Below are positions 1 through 7,249 of a DNA stretch of 64,000 bases, piece by piece. Under the pieces are notes generated by a model that was not told the DNA's origin, did no database searches, and was given only the letters and a program-made list of their open reading frames with translations. The DNA lies in contig JBGAFI010000001.1 of the NCBI GenBank assembly GCA_044227325.1, positions 310,001-374,000 on the forward strand, in the 5' to 3' direction. The position numbers were made by a program, and so were the translations under genes. This stretch comes from PFJX01 sp044227325. Its GTDB lineage: Bacteria > Pseudomonadota > Gammaproteobacteria > Burkholderiales > Thiobacillaceae. The stretch's first letter is position 1; the number at the start of each line of letters is the position of its first letter.

Positions 1-361
1 CATCTCCGTCAACGATGCCGAAGCCTACATGGCGCTCGCCCTGCAGGGCTTCGGCCTGGTCCAGGCCGCCCGCTTCATGGCGCTACCCTACCTGGAGCGC
101 GGCGAGCTGATCGAAATCCTCGGCCAATGGCGCCCGGCCATCCTGCCCGTCTCGGTGCTCTACCCGCAAAACCGCCACCTGTCGCCCAAGGTGCGCGCCT
201 TCTCCGACTGGGCCGCCGAGCTGTTCGCCCAATGCCCGCTGCTCAGCGGCCGCGACGAGGAATACGTCCCCGGCGTGTGCACGCTGTCCGATTCCCACCA
301 GGCCGGCGCCACGGTGCGCGACATGATCGAGCAGCGCAATCTGGCGGAACGCGTGCTGTAG
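1..361 (+). CDS. LysR-family transcriptional regulator, C-terminal fragment
   Basis: The gene enters from the left edge with the reading frame open from base 2 and stops at TAG 359-361, so only about 119 C-terminal residues are visible. The run with GFGLVQAARF, a PYLERGELIEIL stretch and then LYPQNRHLSPKVRAFSDW matches the end of the LysR substrate-binding (periplasmic-binding-protein-like) domain, where this last part forms the closing helices. LysR proteins usually control a divergent gene, which would lie outside the window. The DNA-binding domain is not visible. The family call is secure; the ligand and targets are unknown. Confidence 0.85.
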   Translation, partial: ISVNDAEAYMALALQGFGLVQAARFMALPYLERGELIEILGQWRPAILPVSVLYPQNRHLSPKVRAFSDWAAELFAQCPLLSGRDEEYVPGVCTLSDSHQAGATVRDMIEQRNLAERVL

Positions 362-500
362 CGGAAGCCCATCGGCGCGCACCGTTTGGCGCGGCTGCCG
401 CCTTTCCGGCGGGCACGCGGAGGGCGCGCATCCCGCGCGGGATGGCAGCCGGCGATTCGATGTCCAGCGCGAGAGCGCCTGCCGCCTCGCGTCCCCGATA

Positions 501-531
501 CCCAGGAAAATGGCCGCGCGCGGCGGCCATT
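501..531 (-). terminator. Intrinsic terminator after the phytase-like gene
   Basis: A perfect 9-bp stem AATGGCCGC/GCGGCCATT (509-517 with 523-531, loop 518-522) lies 23 bases beyond the stop of the minus-strand gene. Read on the minus strand it is followed by TTTTCC. This fits a Rho-independent terminator. Confidence 0.75.
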
Positions 532-553
532 CCTTTCGTGGCGCGGGCGGGGA

Positions 554-1915
554 TCAGCGGGTGCCGCGCCGGCGCGCCATGACGCCCACCAGGCCGAGGC
601 CGGCCAGCATGAGGGCGTAGGTTTCCGGCTCCGGCACGGGCTGGGCCAGGCTGATGCGCAGGAACTCGGTGTTGTCCGAGGTCAGCGCGCGGCCGCCGCC
701 GCCGGGGAAGTTGTTGTCGTTGATGACCAGCAGGGTGTTGGCGTCCAGCACCAGCACGTCCTCGATGGTCACGTAGGGGAAGGTGAAGACGGTGCTGCCG
801 TCGCCGTTGAGGTCGTCGGGGTCGGCGATGTTCATCAGGTCCACCACCTCGGTCTTCTTGGCGAAACCGTTCGCGTCCACGTCGGCGATGTCCACCATGT
901 AGATCTTCTTGAACGGGGTGCCGCCGCTGGTGCCGGTGGCGCCGTTGCGCTCGATGACCAGGAAGCGGTGGTCGTCGATGGCGGTCATGTCGCCGATGTT
1001 GGTGCCCGCGTCCTCCAGCTTGTAGGCGAAGGATTCGCCGGTGAAGCTTTCGCTGGCGAGGTCGAATTCCTGGATCAGCAGGCGCTTCTGGTCGGGATCG
1101 CTGGTGAGGGGCCGTTCCAGCAGGGTGTAGAGCATGTCGCCGCTGGCGTTCAGGGCCATGCCCTCGAAGCCGCCGGAACCGGGCAGGTTGTTCGTGCCGG
1201 TGGGCATGGGGTTGGAGGGCGACTGCACGTAGGGGTTGGCGTCGAAGCCGCGCACGTTGGGGGTGCGGAACACGCTTTGCACGGTGCCGTTGGCGTCGGC
1301 CTTGACCAGGAAGGGACCGAATTCCTCGCCGAACCAGTAGTTGCCGTTCTTGTCCTGGCGCACCGATTCGATGTCGAAGTCGGCGCCGGTCAACAGGCGG
1401 CCGGATTTGAGAGCGGCATCCACCATCGGGTTGGCGGCGTTGTCGTAGTAGTGGGTGTAGTCCGCCTGGATGGCGAAGGGCAGCACGTGGTTGGCGTCGT
1501 TGAGGGTGATACGGGAGGCGGCGCTGAAGCCGGCCAGGGCGGCGCCGGTCCGGATGTCGCCGGCGCTCACGGTGTGGCTGGCCCAGTCTGGCTTGACGCC
1601 GTACAGGCGCAGCAGGGTGTCGCCGGAGTTGCCTTTGCTGCCGAAGCCGTTGTCCGTCATCACCGTGTAGGTGCCGGCGGCGGGTCCGGCCAGCACGGCG
1701 GAGAAGCCTTGCACCGGCTGCAGGCCGACATAGGGCGGGTTGTTGGCGGGGCTGTTGTTGTTGGTGAAGGCGAACTGGCCGGAGGTGGGGCCGTCGGAGA
1801 AGGTGGCGGCGGGCAGCATGGCCCAGCCGGTCAGGGTGTTTTCCGCGGCGAGCGCGGAGCCGGAGACGCCGAGCAGGGCGATCAGGGCGAGGGAGAGACG
1901 GGACGGCGTGAACAT
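554..1915 (-). CDS. PEP-CTERM protein with esterase-like phytase domain
   Basis: This 453-residue exported protein has a signal peptide (FTPSRLSLALIALLGVSGSA, cleavage near AAE) and the C-terminal tail VPEPETYALMLAGLGLVG followed by ARRRGTR, the PEP-CTERM signal removed by an exosortase. The body, with GFEGMALNASGDMLYTLLE and later DDLNGDGSTVFTFPYVTIED, resembles the esterase-like phytase propeller family (PF13449), whose members hydrolyse phosphate or carboxyl esters. The start at 1915 was preferred to an upstream in-frame start because AAAGGA lies 6 bases before it. It is the last gene of a unit that begins with the small peptide gene at 3630. The exact substrate is unknown. Confidence 0.85.
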   Translation of the reverse strand: MFTPSRLSLALIALLGVSGSALAAENTLTGWAMLPAATFSDGPTSGQFAFTNNNSPANNPPYVGLQPVQGFSAVLAGPAAGTYTVMTDNGFGSKGNSGDTLLRLYGVKPDWASHTVSAGDIRTGAALAGFSAASRITLNDANHVLPFAIQADYTHYYDNAANPMVDAALKSGRLLTGADFDIESVRQDKNGNYWFGEEFGPFLVKADANGTVQSVFRTPNVRGFDANPYVQSPSNPMPTGTNNLPGSGGFEGMALNASGDMLYTLLERPLTSDPDQKRLLIQEFDLASESFTGESFAYKLEDAGTNIGDMTAIDDHRFLVIERNGATGTSGGTPFKKIYMVDIADVDANGFAKKTEVVDLMNIADPDDLNGDGSTVFTFPYVTIEDVLVLDANTLLVINDNNFPGGGGRALTSDNTEFLRISLAQPVPEPETYALMLAGLGLVGVMARRRGTR

Positions 1916-1990
1916 GGGGATTCCTTTCTGGAGCGGTGGTAGGGAAGGGAATGCGGGCAATCCGGGCGAACAGGTGGCGCGAACCGGCCG

Positions 1991-2023
1991 CTTGCCGCCG
2001 CCATGCGTTCCAGCGGCGGCAGG
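1991..2023 (-). terminator. GC-rich hairpin after the metallophosphoesterase gene
   Basis: TGCCGCCGC (1993-2001) pairs with GCGGCGGCA (2013-2021), extended by two outer pairs, in the gap after the minus-strand stop at 2057. There is no T-run, so it may be a weak terminator or a stabiliser of the upstream message rather than a full stop. Confidence 0.4.
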
Positions 2024-2056
2024 CGGGTCGCGTTCAGCCGGTATTCGCCTCGCGCA

Positions 2057-3313
2057 TCAGGCCCGCGCGCGGCGGCGGGCGGCGGCGCCCACCAGGCCGA
2101 GGCCGGCCAGCATCAGGGCGTAGGTTTCCGGCTCCGGCACGGCCGCGGCGATGAGTTGCTGGGTGAACGGCAGGTAGAAGTCGGAGTTGTCCGCGGACAC
2201 GCCGAAGGTCGCTTCGCCGTTCTGGCCGGCGTATTTGTCCATCAGCGTGGAGTACGTATAGAAGTGGATCATCTGAGTTTCGGTGTCGAACTCCATGAAG
2301 CGCATCCAGCCGCTGCCGCCGTTGTCGGCGTTGGGGGTGACGCCGTCGGGGCCGATGGTGTTGCCCTGGTAGTCGGTCACCACCTGATAGACCTCGTGGC
2401 CGTAGTCGTTCAGATCGGTGCGGCGCACCTCGCCGTTGGACCAGCCCGGCTTGCCGGGAACGGCTTTGAAGTCATGGCCGGCCAGCACCATGAAGATCTG
2501 GTCGTTATGGCGGATGAAGGTGTCCCAGACCTGGTCGGGGGTCTGGTGGTCGGTGTTGGCGAAGTAGCTGTTGTGGTCGTTGGAGCGGGCAGTGGAGCCG
2601 GTGAAGTTCGGGTCCATCCACTCGTGGGTGGTGATGATGGTGGGGACGCCGGGGTTGGCGTCGATGACAGTCTGCGCCCAGGCGAGGGTGGCGATGGTGG
2701 GCTCCATCTCCAGGGACAGGTTGATGAACTTGATGCCGCCGCCCTCGAAGGTCTGGTAGCTGTTGTTGCCGGCGAAGGCGCCGCCGTACCAGGACTTGTC
2801 CTTGTAGTGCTTGGATTCGGGACCGAAATATTGCGGGAACGGGTTGTAGCCGCTCAGGGGACGGCTGGCGCCGGGGCCGGCGGTGCCGTTGGGGCCGGTG
2901 GGGTACCAGGAGTAGTTCTCGAAATCGTGGTTGCCCGCGGAGATGCCGAAGGGGATGTTGGCGTTGGTCAGGATGGACATGGCCTGGTCGGCGTAGATCC
3001 ATTCCTGTTCCGTCTTCCAGTAGGTGTAGTTGCCGGCGCTGCCGGTGCGGAACTGGCCGTCGCCGTGCTGCACCAGGTCGCCCACCTGGGTGGCGAACAC
3101 GGTGTTCTTGGCGGCCTTGGTGTCGGCGATGTACTGCATCTGCTGCATGAAGGCGTTGATGCCGCGCGGCTGCGAATAGCTGGCATCGACGTAGTTCTGG
3201 GTATCGGAGATCACGGCGATGGTGAACTTCTCGGCGTGGGCCATCGGCGCGGCGAACACGGTCACGACCAGGAAGGCGCCCGAACAGAAGGCGGATAAGC
3301 GATAGGGATTCAT
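2057..3313 (-). CDS. PEP-CTERM calcineurin-like metallophosphoesterase
   Basis: This 418-residue protein has a signal peptide ending AHA-E near residue 28 and a PEP-CTERM tail (VPEPETYALMLAGLGLVG, then AAARRRARA). The calcineurin-like di-metal motifs appear in order: D37-T-Q, GDL at 78-80, GNHD at 127-130, then TTHEW and AGHDF. The family hydrolyses phosphomono- or phosphodiesters; here the enzyme should act outside the inner membrane, cell-attached or released after exosortase processing. It lies 98 bases after a 72-codon exported-peptide gene and 141 bases before the phytase-like gene, probably in one unit. Substrate unassigned. Confidence 0.9.
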   Translation of the reverse strand: MNPYRLSAFCSGAFLVVTVFAAPMAHAEKFTIAVISDTQNYVDASYSQPRGINAFMQQMQYIADTKAAKNTVFATQVGDLVQHGDGQFRTGSAGNYTYWKTEQEWIYADQAMSILTNANIPFGISAGNHDFENYSWYPTGPNGTAGPGASRPLSGYNPFPQYFGPESKHYKDKSWYGGAFAGNNSYQTFEGGGIKFINLSLEMEPTIATLAWAQTVIDANPGVPTIITTHEWMDPNFTGSTARSNDHNSYFANTDHQTPDQVWDTFIRHNDQIFMVLAGHDFKAVPGKPGWSNGEVRRTDLNDYGHEVYQVVTDYQGNTIGPDGVTPNADNGGSGWMRFMEFDTETQMIHFYTYSTLMDKYAGQNGEATFGVSADNSDFYLPFTQQLIAAAVPEPETYALMLAGLGLVGAAARRRARA

Positions 3314-3411
3314 TGCATGGATCCTTTCAGACTGCGTGGTGGAGGGGCGGCGCCCTGTGCGGTGAGTCGTCCCGTCCGGTGGGCGCCGGTGTCGGCCGGG
3401 CGTATCCGGTC

Positions 3412-3630
3412 CTAGTCGCTTTCGCCCATGCCGTGGCGGGCGTCCACAGGCATCGGCCGCGCGTCGGCGCGCGGCGCACCGAGCGCGGCGGAGGCGCGGA
3501 CAGGGGCGAAGTGGCCGGCGCGCTGGCCGGCGACCAGGGCCTGCCAGTCCAGGGAGTCCCAGGCCAGCGCCGTGTTGGCGTTCAGCGCGCCGAGGATGGG
3601 CAGGGAGAACAGGGGGGTATGAATTTTCAT
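3412..3630 (-). CDS. Small exported peptide, 72 residues, unknown
   Basis: I do not recognise this protein. It starts at ATG 3630 behind CAGGAG and has a signal-peptide-like N-terminus (MKIHTPLFSLPILGALNANT, then ALA). The remaining 48 or so residues are rich in Ala, Arg and Asp and end HGMGESD. There is no PEP-CTERM tail. It is the first gene of the unit containing the metallophosphoesterase and phytase-like genes and sits directly downstream of regulatory site A. It could be a real small secreted factor, a degenerate leftover of a longer gene, or a leader peptide. Codon usage is GC-rich like the neighbours. Confidence 0.5.
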   Translation of the reverse strand: MKIHTPLFSLPILGALNANTALAWDSLDWQALVAGQRAGHFAPVRASAALGAPRADARPMPVDARHGMGESD

Positions 3631-3668
3631 TTTTGGCTCCTGAGTCATTGGTCGATTTGTTCTTGTGT

Positions 3669-3726
3669 CCGGCGTGTTCGCCGGCTCGGATAGCCTAGGT
3701 GTCGAAGGTGACAGAATCTCGACACC
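3669..3726 (-). promoter_or_regulatory. Two nested inverted repeats in the site A promoter region
   Basis: GGTGTCGA (3698-3705) and TCGACACC (3719-3726) form an 8-bp inverted repeat around the site A heptamer. A second hairpin, CCGGCG-tgtt-CGCCGG, lies at 3669-3684 closer to the gene. They could be an extra operator and a leader hairpin. No other copy was seen in the window. Confidence 0.35.
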
Positions 3727-3757
3727 CGCATGTCGCCCGAATAGCCCGAACGGCTCA
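3708..3757 (-). promoter_or_regulatory. PEP-CTERM/phosphatase regulon element, site A
   Basis: On the minus strand the 20-mer TGAGCCGTTCGGGCTATTCG (3757 to 3738) is followed by the heptamer CTGTCAC (3714 to 3708). The 5' ends are 43 nt apart, as at sites B-F. It lies 78 bases upstream of the small-peptide start at 3630 and just beyond the terminator of the neighbouring gene, where a promoter is expected. Confidence 0.65.
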
Positions 3758-3765
3758 GGTAAGGG

Positions 3766-3795
3766 AAACAAAAACGGCCGCCTCGCGGCGACCGT
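3766..3795 (-). terminator. Intrinsic terminator after the TIGR03118 gene
   Basis: Read on the minus strand, ACGGTCGCC pairs with GGCGGCCGT (one G-U pair, loop GCGA) and is followed by TTTTTGTTT. It lies 20 bases beyond the stop at 3815 and separates that gene from site A of the next unit. Confidence 0.85.
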
Positions 3796-3814
3796 CCTAG
3801 GGGCTTGCATTCGC

Positions 3815-5173
3815 TCAGGCGGTGTCGCGGCGGCGCGCGGCGAAGCCCACCAGGCCCAGGCCGGCCAGCATCATGGCGTAGGTCTCCGGCTCGGGCACCG
3901 GCGCGGCCACGGTCAGCTTGCCGAAGATCCCGTCCCGCTCCTCGTCGGGACCGGCGGTGAAGTACAGGCTGTTGGCGTCGCCCAGGGACCAGCCGTTGCC
4001 GAAGGTCAGGCCCCAGATGCCGTCGATGCTGATGACGTTGCCGTCGGCATCGCGCAGATAGCCCAGGGACTCGCCGGTATCGACGTTGTAGGCGGCGATG
4101 GTGCCGTCGCCGAAGTTGGCCACCAGCAGGGCGCCGCCGAAGGCGCCCCAGCCTTCCGGCGCGATGGCCATGCCCCAGGGGTCGTTGAGCAGGCTGTGGT
4201 CGGTGTAGTCCTGCAGGATGTGGCCGTCCCGATCGTAGGCGACGATGCGGCCGACGCCGGGACCGGGCAGTTCCTCGCCCGGATCGTCGATCTCATAGGC
4301 GGTTTCCGCGTAGGCCACGTAGATGCGCTTGTCGCTCAGCTCCATCACGTTGTAGGGGTGATAGGCGAGGGACAGGTCGTCCGGGCGCTCGAATGGCACG
4401 CTGGCGGTGATGTCGTTCCACTGGTTGTCGAACACCTGGATGCGGTTGTTGCCGAAATCCGAGACGTACAGGCGGTTGTCGACGTGCTTGTTGCCCTCGG
4501 CGTCGGTGGTGTAGGCGTCGGTGGTCATGGCCACGCCGGTGTAGGTGGGCGTGGTGTCCAGGCCGGCCGAGTGCGGGTCCAGCATGGAGTAGTCCTTGAT
4601 CACCACGGCTTCCAGCATGCCGGGGTCGGTTTTCGTGCGCCAGGCGTTGATGGTGCCGTCCAGGGTCACGAACACGAATTTCGCGGCGCCCGCGTCGGTG
4701 CCGTAGTAGCTGCCGTTGGACCAGTTGTTGGCGGGGCCTTCCACATAGAACTCGAGGGGCTGGCCGGGCAGGTCGCTGGCGGAGTTGTAGACCTGGCCGG
4801 TGACCTGGGCGATGGCGTCGCTGCGCTTGTCGTCCAGATCCAGGTCGCGGGCGCCGGTGACGATGGGGATGACCTTGAGGCCGTCCTGGTGCAGGGGATT
4901 GCCGGCCACGTCGCCGATATAGGTGGTGGTGGTACCGGTGCCCGCGTTGCTGATCCAGATATGGCCACCGGCGCCGGGCGGGCGCAGGGCGATGCCCCAG
5001 GCATCGACCAGATAGGGATCGACCATGACGGTCGGGTTGTATTTCGCGTCGTTGGCGATGAGGATGGTTTGATCGTAGGCGTTGGCGCCCGCGGCGGCGT
5101 GCGCCGACAGGATCAACGCCAGGGCTGAGGCCAACGCGCTCAGGCGTCGGGGTGTTGTTTGGGTTTGGTACAT
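3815..5173 (-). CDS. PEP-CTERM protein, TIGR03118 family
   Basis: This 452-residue exported protein has a signal peptide (LSALASALALILSAHAAAGA) and the tail VPEPETYAMMLAGLGLVG, then FAARRRDTA. The body resembles the TIGR03118 family, with a repeated propeller-like pattern seen in stretches such as NDPWGMAIAP and GIWGLTFGNG. These proteins have no proven activity; NHL-like propellers in general bind ligands or hydrolyse esters. ATG 5173 was chosen over an upstream start because GAGGAG lies 7 bases before it. A hairpin lies upstream and a strong terminator downstream, so it may be transcribed alone or by read-through from the PhoX-like gene. Confidence 0.85.
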   Translation of the reverse strand: MYQTQTTPRRLSALASALALILSAHAAAGANAYDQTILIANDAKYNPTVMVDPYLVDAWGIALRPPGAGGHIWISNAGTGTTTTYIGDVAGNPLHQDGLKVIPIVTGARDLDLDDKRSDAIAQVTGQVYNSASDLPGQPLEFYVEGPANNWSNGSYYGTDAGAAKFVFVTLDGTINAWRTKTDPGMLEAVVIKDYSMLDPHSAGLDTTPTYTGVAMTTDAYTTDAEGNKHVDNRLYVSDFGNNRIQVFDNQWNDITASVPFERPDDLSLAYHPYNVMELSDKRIYVAYAETAYEIDDPGEELPGPGVGRIVAYDRDGHILQDYTDHSLLNDPWGMAIAPEGWGAFGGALLVANFGDGTIAAYNVDTGESLGYLRDADGNVISIDGIWGLTFGNGWSLGDANSLYFTAGPDEERDGIFGKLTVAAPVPEPETYAMMLAGLGLVGFAARRRDTA

Positions 5174-5240
5174 CAGAATGCTCCTCGGAGGCATTGCGGC
5201 GGGCTGGCTTGCCGAGAGGCTGGCTGGCTGCGCATCGATG

Positions 5241-5275
5241 AACCCGCCGCGAGGAGGACTCGCGGCGGGTTTTTT
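5241..5275. terminator. Strong terminator-like hairpin with its T-run on the plus strand
   Basis: A perfect 13-bp stem AACCCGCCGCGAG/CTCGCGGCGGGTT (5241-5253 with 5259-5271) lies between two minus-strand genes. The T-run TTTTTT follows it on the plus strand, opposite to the genes; on the minus strand only CATCG follows. It could still pause minus-strand transcription or block antisense transcripts entering the PhoX-like gene. Confidence 0.6.
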
Positions 5276-5335
5276 CGCGGCTCCCCGCCGGCCCGGGCAT
5301 GCGCGCCGGGCCTTGGGGAAGTACGGCGGGGACGA

Positions 5336-6748
5336 TCAGGCCTTGCGACGACGGGCCATCGCGCCCACCAGACCCAGACCGGCCAGCATCATGGCGTAGG
5401 TCTCGGGCTCGGGCACGGCGGCGATCTGCATGGTGCGATCCACACCGCTGTCGGGGTGCTGCACGTTGATGTAGGCCTTGTTCGGGTCGAACTTGTCGAA
5501 GTACAGGCCGGTGGATTCGGCCCCGGAGGTGGACAGGCTGATCCACTTGCCGATGGACTCGGCGACGCCGTCCCGGTCGGCATCCATGGCGAACCACACG
5601 TCTTCCACGCCGCCGTTCTGGTCTTCGACGATGTAGATGTTGCCGTTGGCGTCGATGGCCAGGTTGTCCGGGTTCTTGAAGGCCTTGCCGGCGGCGAGGC
5701 CGGTGGCCATATCGAGGGTGTTCTGATCGACGAACAGTTTCACTTCGCCGGTGGCCAGATCCAGGGAGTAGACCCGGCCGACGCCGCCGTCGGTGACCTG
5801 GCCGGAATCGGTGGTGGTGAAGTACAGGCGCTGGTCGCCGTTGGCCAGGGTCTGGATTTCCAGATCCTCGGGACGGTTGTAGCCGGAGGCCATGACATTG
5901 GCGTTGTCGGCGGTGACGCGGGCGTCGATGGTGCCGTCGCCGAGCACGGTGGAGAAGGCCAGGGCGCCGCCGTTCGCGTCGGTGATGGCGACCCAGGTGG
6001 CGTTACCGGTGATGGCCGCGCCGCTGCTGCCTTCGAACTGGCCGCCATTCCCCACTTTCATGGCGAAGGTCTGGCCCGCGGCGAAGTATTCGTCGCCGTT
6101 GGTGGCGTTGGGGTTGGCGGAAACGTACTTGTAGATGGAGCCGCCGTTCAGCTCGTCGACGAAATACAGGTTGTTGTTGCTGTCGAAAGCCAGTCCTTCG
6201 TGGGAGGTGCGCGGGATGACGCTGCGCTGGACGAAGTTGGTGGTGGCGGTACCGGTGGTGGTGGTGGGGTTGGTGATCTCGAACAGGCGGCCCTTGGTGC
6301 TGCCGTTGCCCCAGGATTCCTCGGCGGTCAGGTAGCCGCCCCAGGGGGTCCAGCGGGAAGCGTCGCCGGACACGAAGCCGTTGGTGGCGGGGGCGACGAT
6401 GGTGGTGGTGGCGTGGTTGTTCCACAGGTCGACGCGCTGCACGCCGGCGGAACCGGTTTCGAAGGGCATGAACAGGTAGCGGCCGGCATTGGGGCCGGTT
6501 TCGTTGGCGGCGATCATGTCCCAGCTGCCGGTGTTGGCCTGGCCGGCATTGATCTGGGTCGCGCGGTCGGCGATGGAGGTCTGGCTGAAATTGACGGAAG
6601 GCAGGCGGTAGGGCGCGGTCTCCGGCAGGTTGCCGGCACCGGTGTCGCCGAGCTGGGGAATGAAGTTGTCGAAATAGGTGTTGTCGGCGGCGTGGGCCTG
6701 ACCGGCGACGACCAGGGCGATGGCGATGGAAAGCTGCTTGAGTTTCAT
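5336..6748 (-). CDS. PEP-CTERM PhoX/DUF839-like phosphatase
   Basis: This 470-residue exported protein has a signal peptide ending AQAHA-ADN near residue 19 and the PEP-CTERM tail VPEPETYAMMLAGLGLVG, then AMARRRKA. Stretches such as WTPWGGYLTAEESWGN, YNRPEDLEI and FKNPDNLAIDANGNIYIVED match DUF839/PhoX, a calcium-dependent alkaline phosphatase-type propeller. The start at 6748 follows AAGGA. The leader is unusual: an intrinsic terminator (6819-6844) and a second hairpin lie between regulatory site B and the start. The activity is inferred from family; metal ligands were not checked one by one. Confidence 0.85.
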   Translation of the reverse strand: MKLKQLSIAIALVVAGQAHAADNTYFDNFIPQLGDTGAGNLPETAPYRLPSVNFSQTSIADRATQINAGQANTGSWDMIAANETGPNAGRYLFMPFETGSAGVQRVDLWNNHATTTIVAPATNGFVSGDASRWTPWGGYLTAEESWGNGSTKGRLFEITNPTTTTGTATTNFVQRSVIPRTSHEGLAFDSNNNLYFVDELNGGSIYKYVSANPNATNGDEYFAAGQTFAMKVGNGGQFEGSSGAAITGNATWVAITDANGGALAFSTVLGDGTIDARVTADNANVMASGYNRPEDLEIQTLANGDQRLYFTTTDSGQVTDGGVGRVYSLDLATGEVKLFVDQNTLDMATGLAAGKAFKNPDNLAIDANGNIYIVEDQNGGVEDVWFAMDADRDGVAESIGKWISLSTSGAESTGLYFDKFDPNKAYINVQHPDSGVDRTMQIAAVPEPETYAMMLAGLGLVGAMARRRKA

Positions 6749-6768
6749 GCGGGGTTCCTTGTTTGCTT

Positions 6769-6795
6769 GTGGGGCACGCTGCACCGCGCCCCCAC
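6769..6795 (-). promoter_or_regulatory. Leader hairpin close to the PhoX-like ribosome binding site
   Basis: On the minus strand GTGGGG (6795 to 6790) can pair with CCCCAC (6774 to 6769) around a GC-rich loop. It ends about 10 bases before the AAGGA ribosome binding site of the gene at 6748. Together with the upstream terminator it could form a regulated leader. Confidence 0.35.
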
Positions 6796-6818
6796 TGGCT
6801 GATAGATGAATTGCGGAT

Positions 6819-6844
6819 AAAAAAACGCCGGCACCAGGCCGACG
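6819..6844 (-). terminator. Intrinsic terminator inside the site B leader
   Basis: On the minus strand CGTCGGC pairs with GCCGGCG (one T-G pair, loop CTGGT), followed directly by seven T. It lies downstream of regulatory site B (6867-6916) and upstream of the start at 6748. It is therefore either an attenuator in the 5' leader or an old terminator for the fragment at 6985. Confidence 0.8.
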
Positions 6845-6866
6845 CCGCTCACTATCGCCGATGACT

Positions 6867-6916
6867 GTTACAGTTTTTATACGAAAATATATTGCGCGAA
6901 TGAGGCGAATCGCTCA
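6867..6916 (-). promoter_or_regulatory. PEP-CTERM/phosphatase regulon element, site B
   Basis: The minus-strand 20-mer TGAGCGATTCGCCTCATTCG (6916 to 6897) is followed at the fixed 43-nt offset by CTGTAAC (6873 to 6867). A TATAAAA stretch lies between the two parts and may be a -10 region. It lies 119 bases before the PhoX-like start. Confidence 0.65.
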
Positions 6917-6984
6917 TGTCCCGCGCGGGATGAGGCTGATAGGCCGCGCGATTCCACCGCGCAGTGTCGCCGGGAAGCGGGGCT

Positions 6985-7221
6985 TCAGGCTTTCCGTCGC
7001 ATCGTGAACCCGATCAAGCCGAGCCCCACCAGCAGCATGGCCCAGGTTTCCGGCTCCGGAACCGGCGCCAGGACCATTTCGCCGCCGTTCATGGCGACCC
7101 GGTAGTTTTCCAGGCCGGCGCCGAAGGCATAGTGAACGCTGTCCAGGCCGACGATGCCACCCGCCGCGCTGAGGAAGCTCAGTCCCGCCAGATCGCCGGG
7201 CCTGGCGCCGCCCAACAGCAC
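6985..7221 (-). pseudogene. Orphan PEP-CTERM tail, 5'-truncated gene remnant
   Basis: The frame ends with LAPVPEPETWAMLLVGLGLIG then FTMRRKA, a complete PEP-CTERM signal, but no signal peptide precedes it. The frame stays open only to 7305, overlapping the 3' end of the next gene in another frame. The only possible start is GTG 7221 or a weaker CTG, and none has a good ribosome binding site. The upstream residues (LSGATLRFVLLGG) look like part of a normal domain, so this is most likely the surviving end of a longer PEP-CTERM gene. If translated, it would lack the export signal that sorting needs. Confidence 0.6.
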
Positions 7222-7249
7222 GAAACGCAGTGTCGCGCCGCTTAGCCTC

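Noticed and set aside
386..1942. Long plus-strand frame opposite the phytase-like gene
   Set aside because: Val/Gly-rich shadow of a GC-rich gene. The minus strand has signal peptide, domain and PEP-CTERM tail.
6861..6880. Full Pho box (two CTGTCAT units 11 bp apart) at site B
   Set aside because: Only one good heptamer is present here. A second at the right distance is too weak, so PhoB control is mentioned only as a possibility for the site set.
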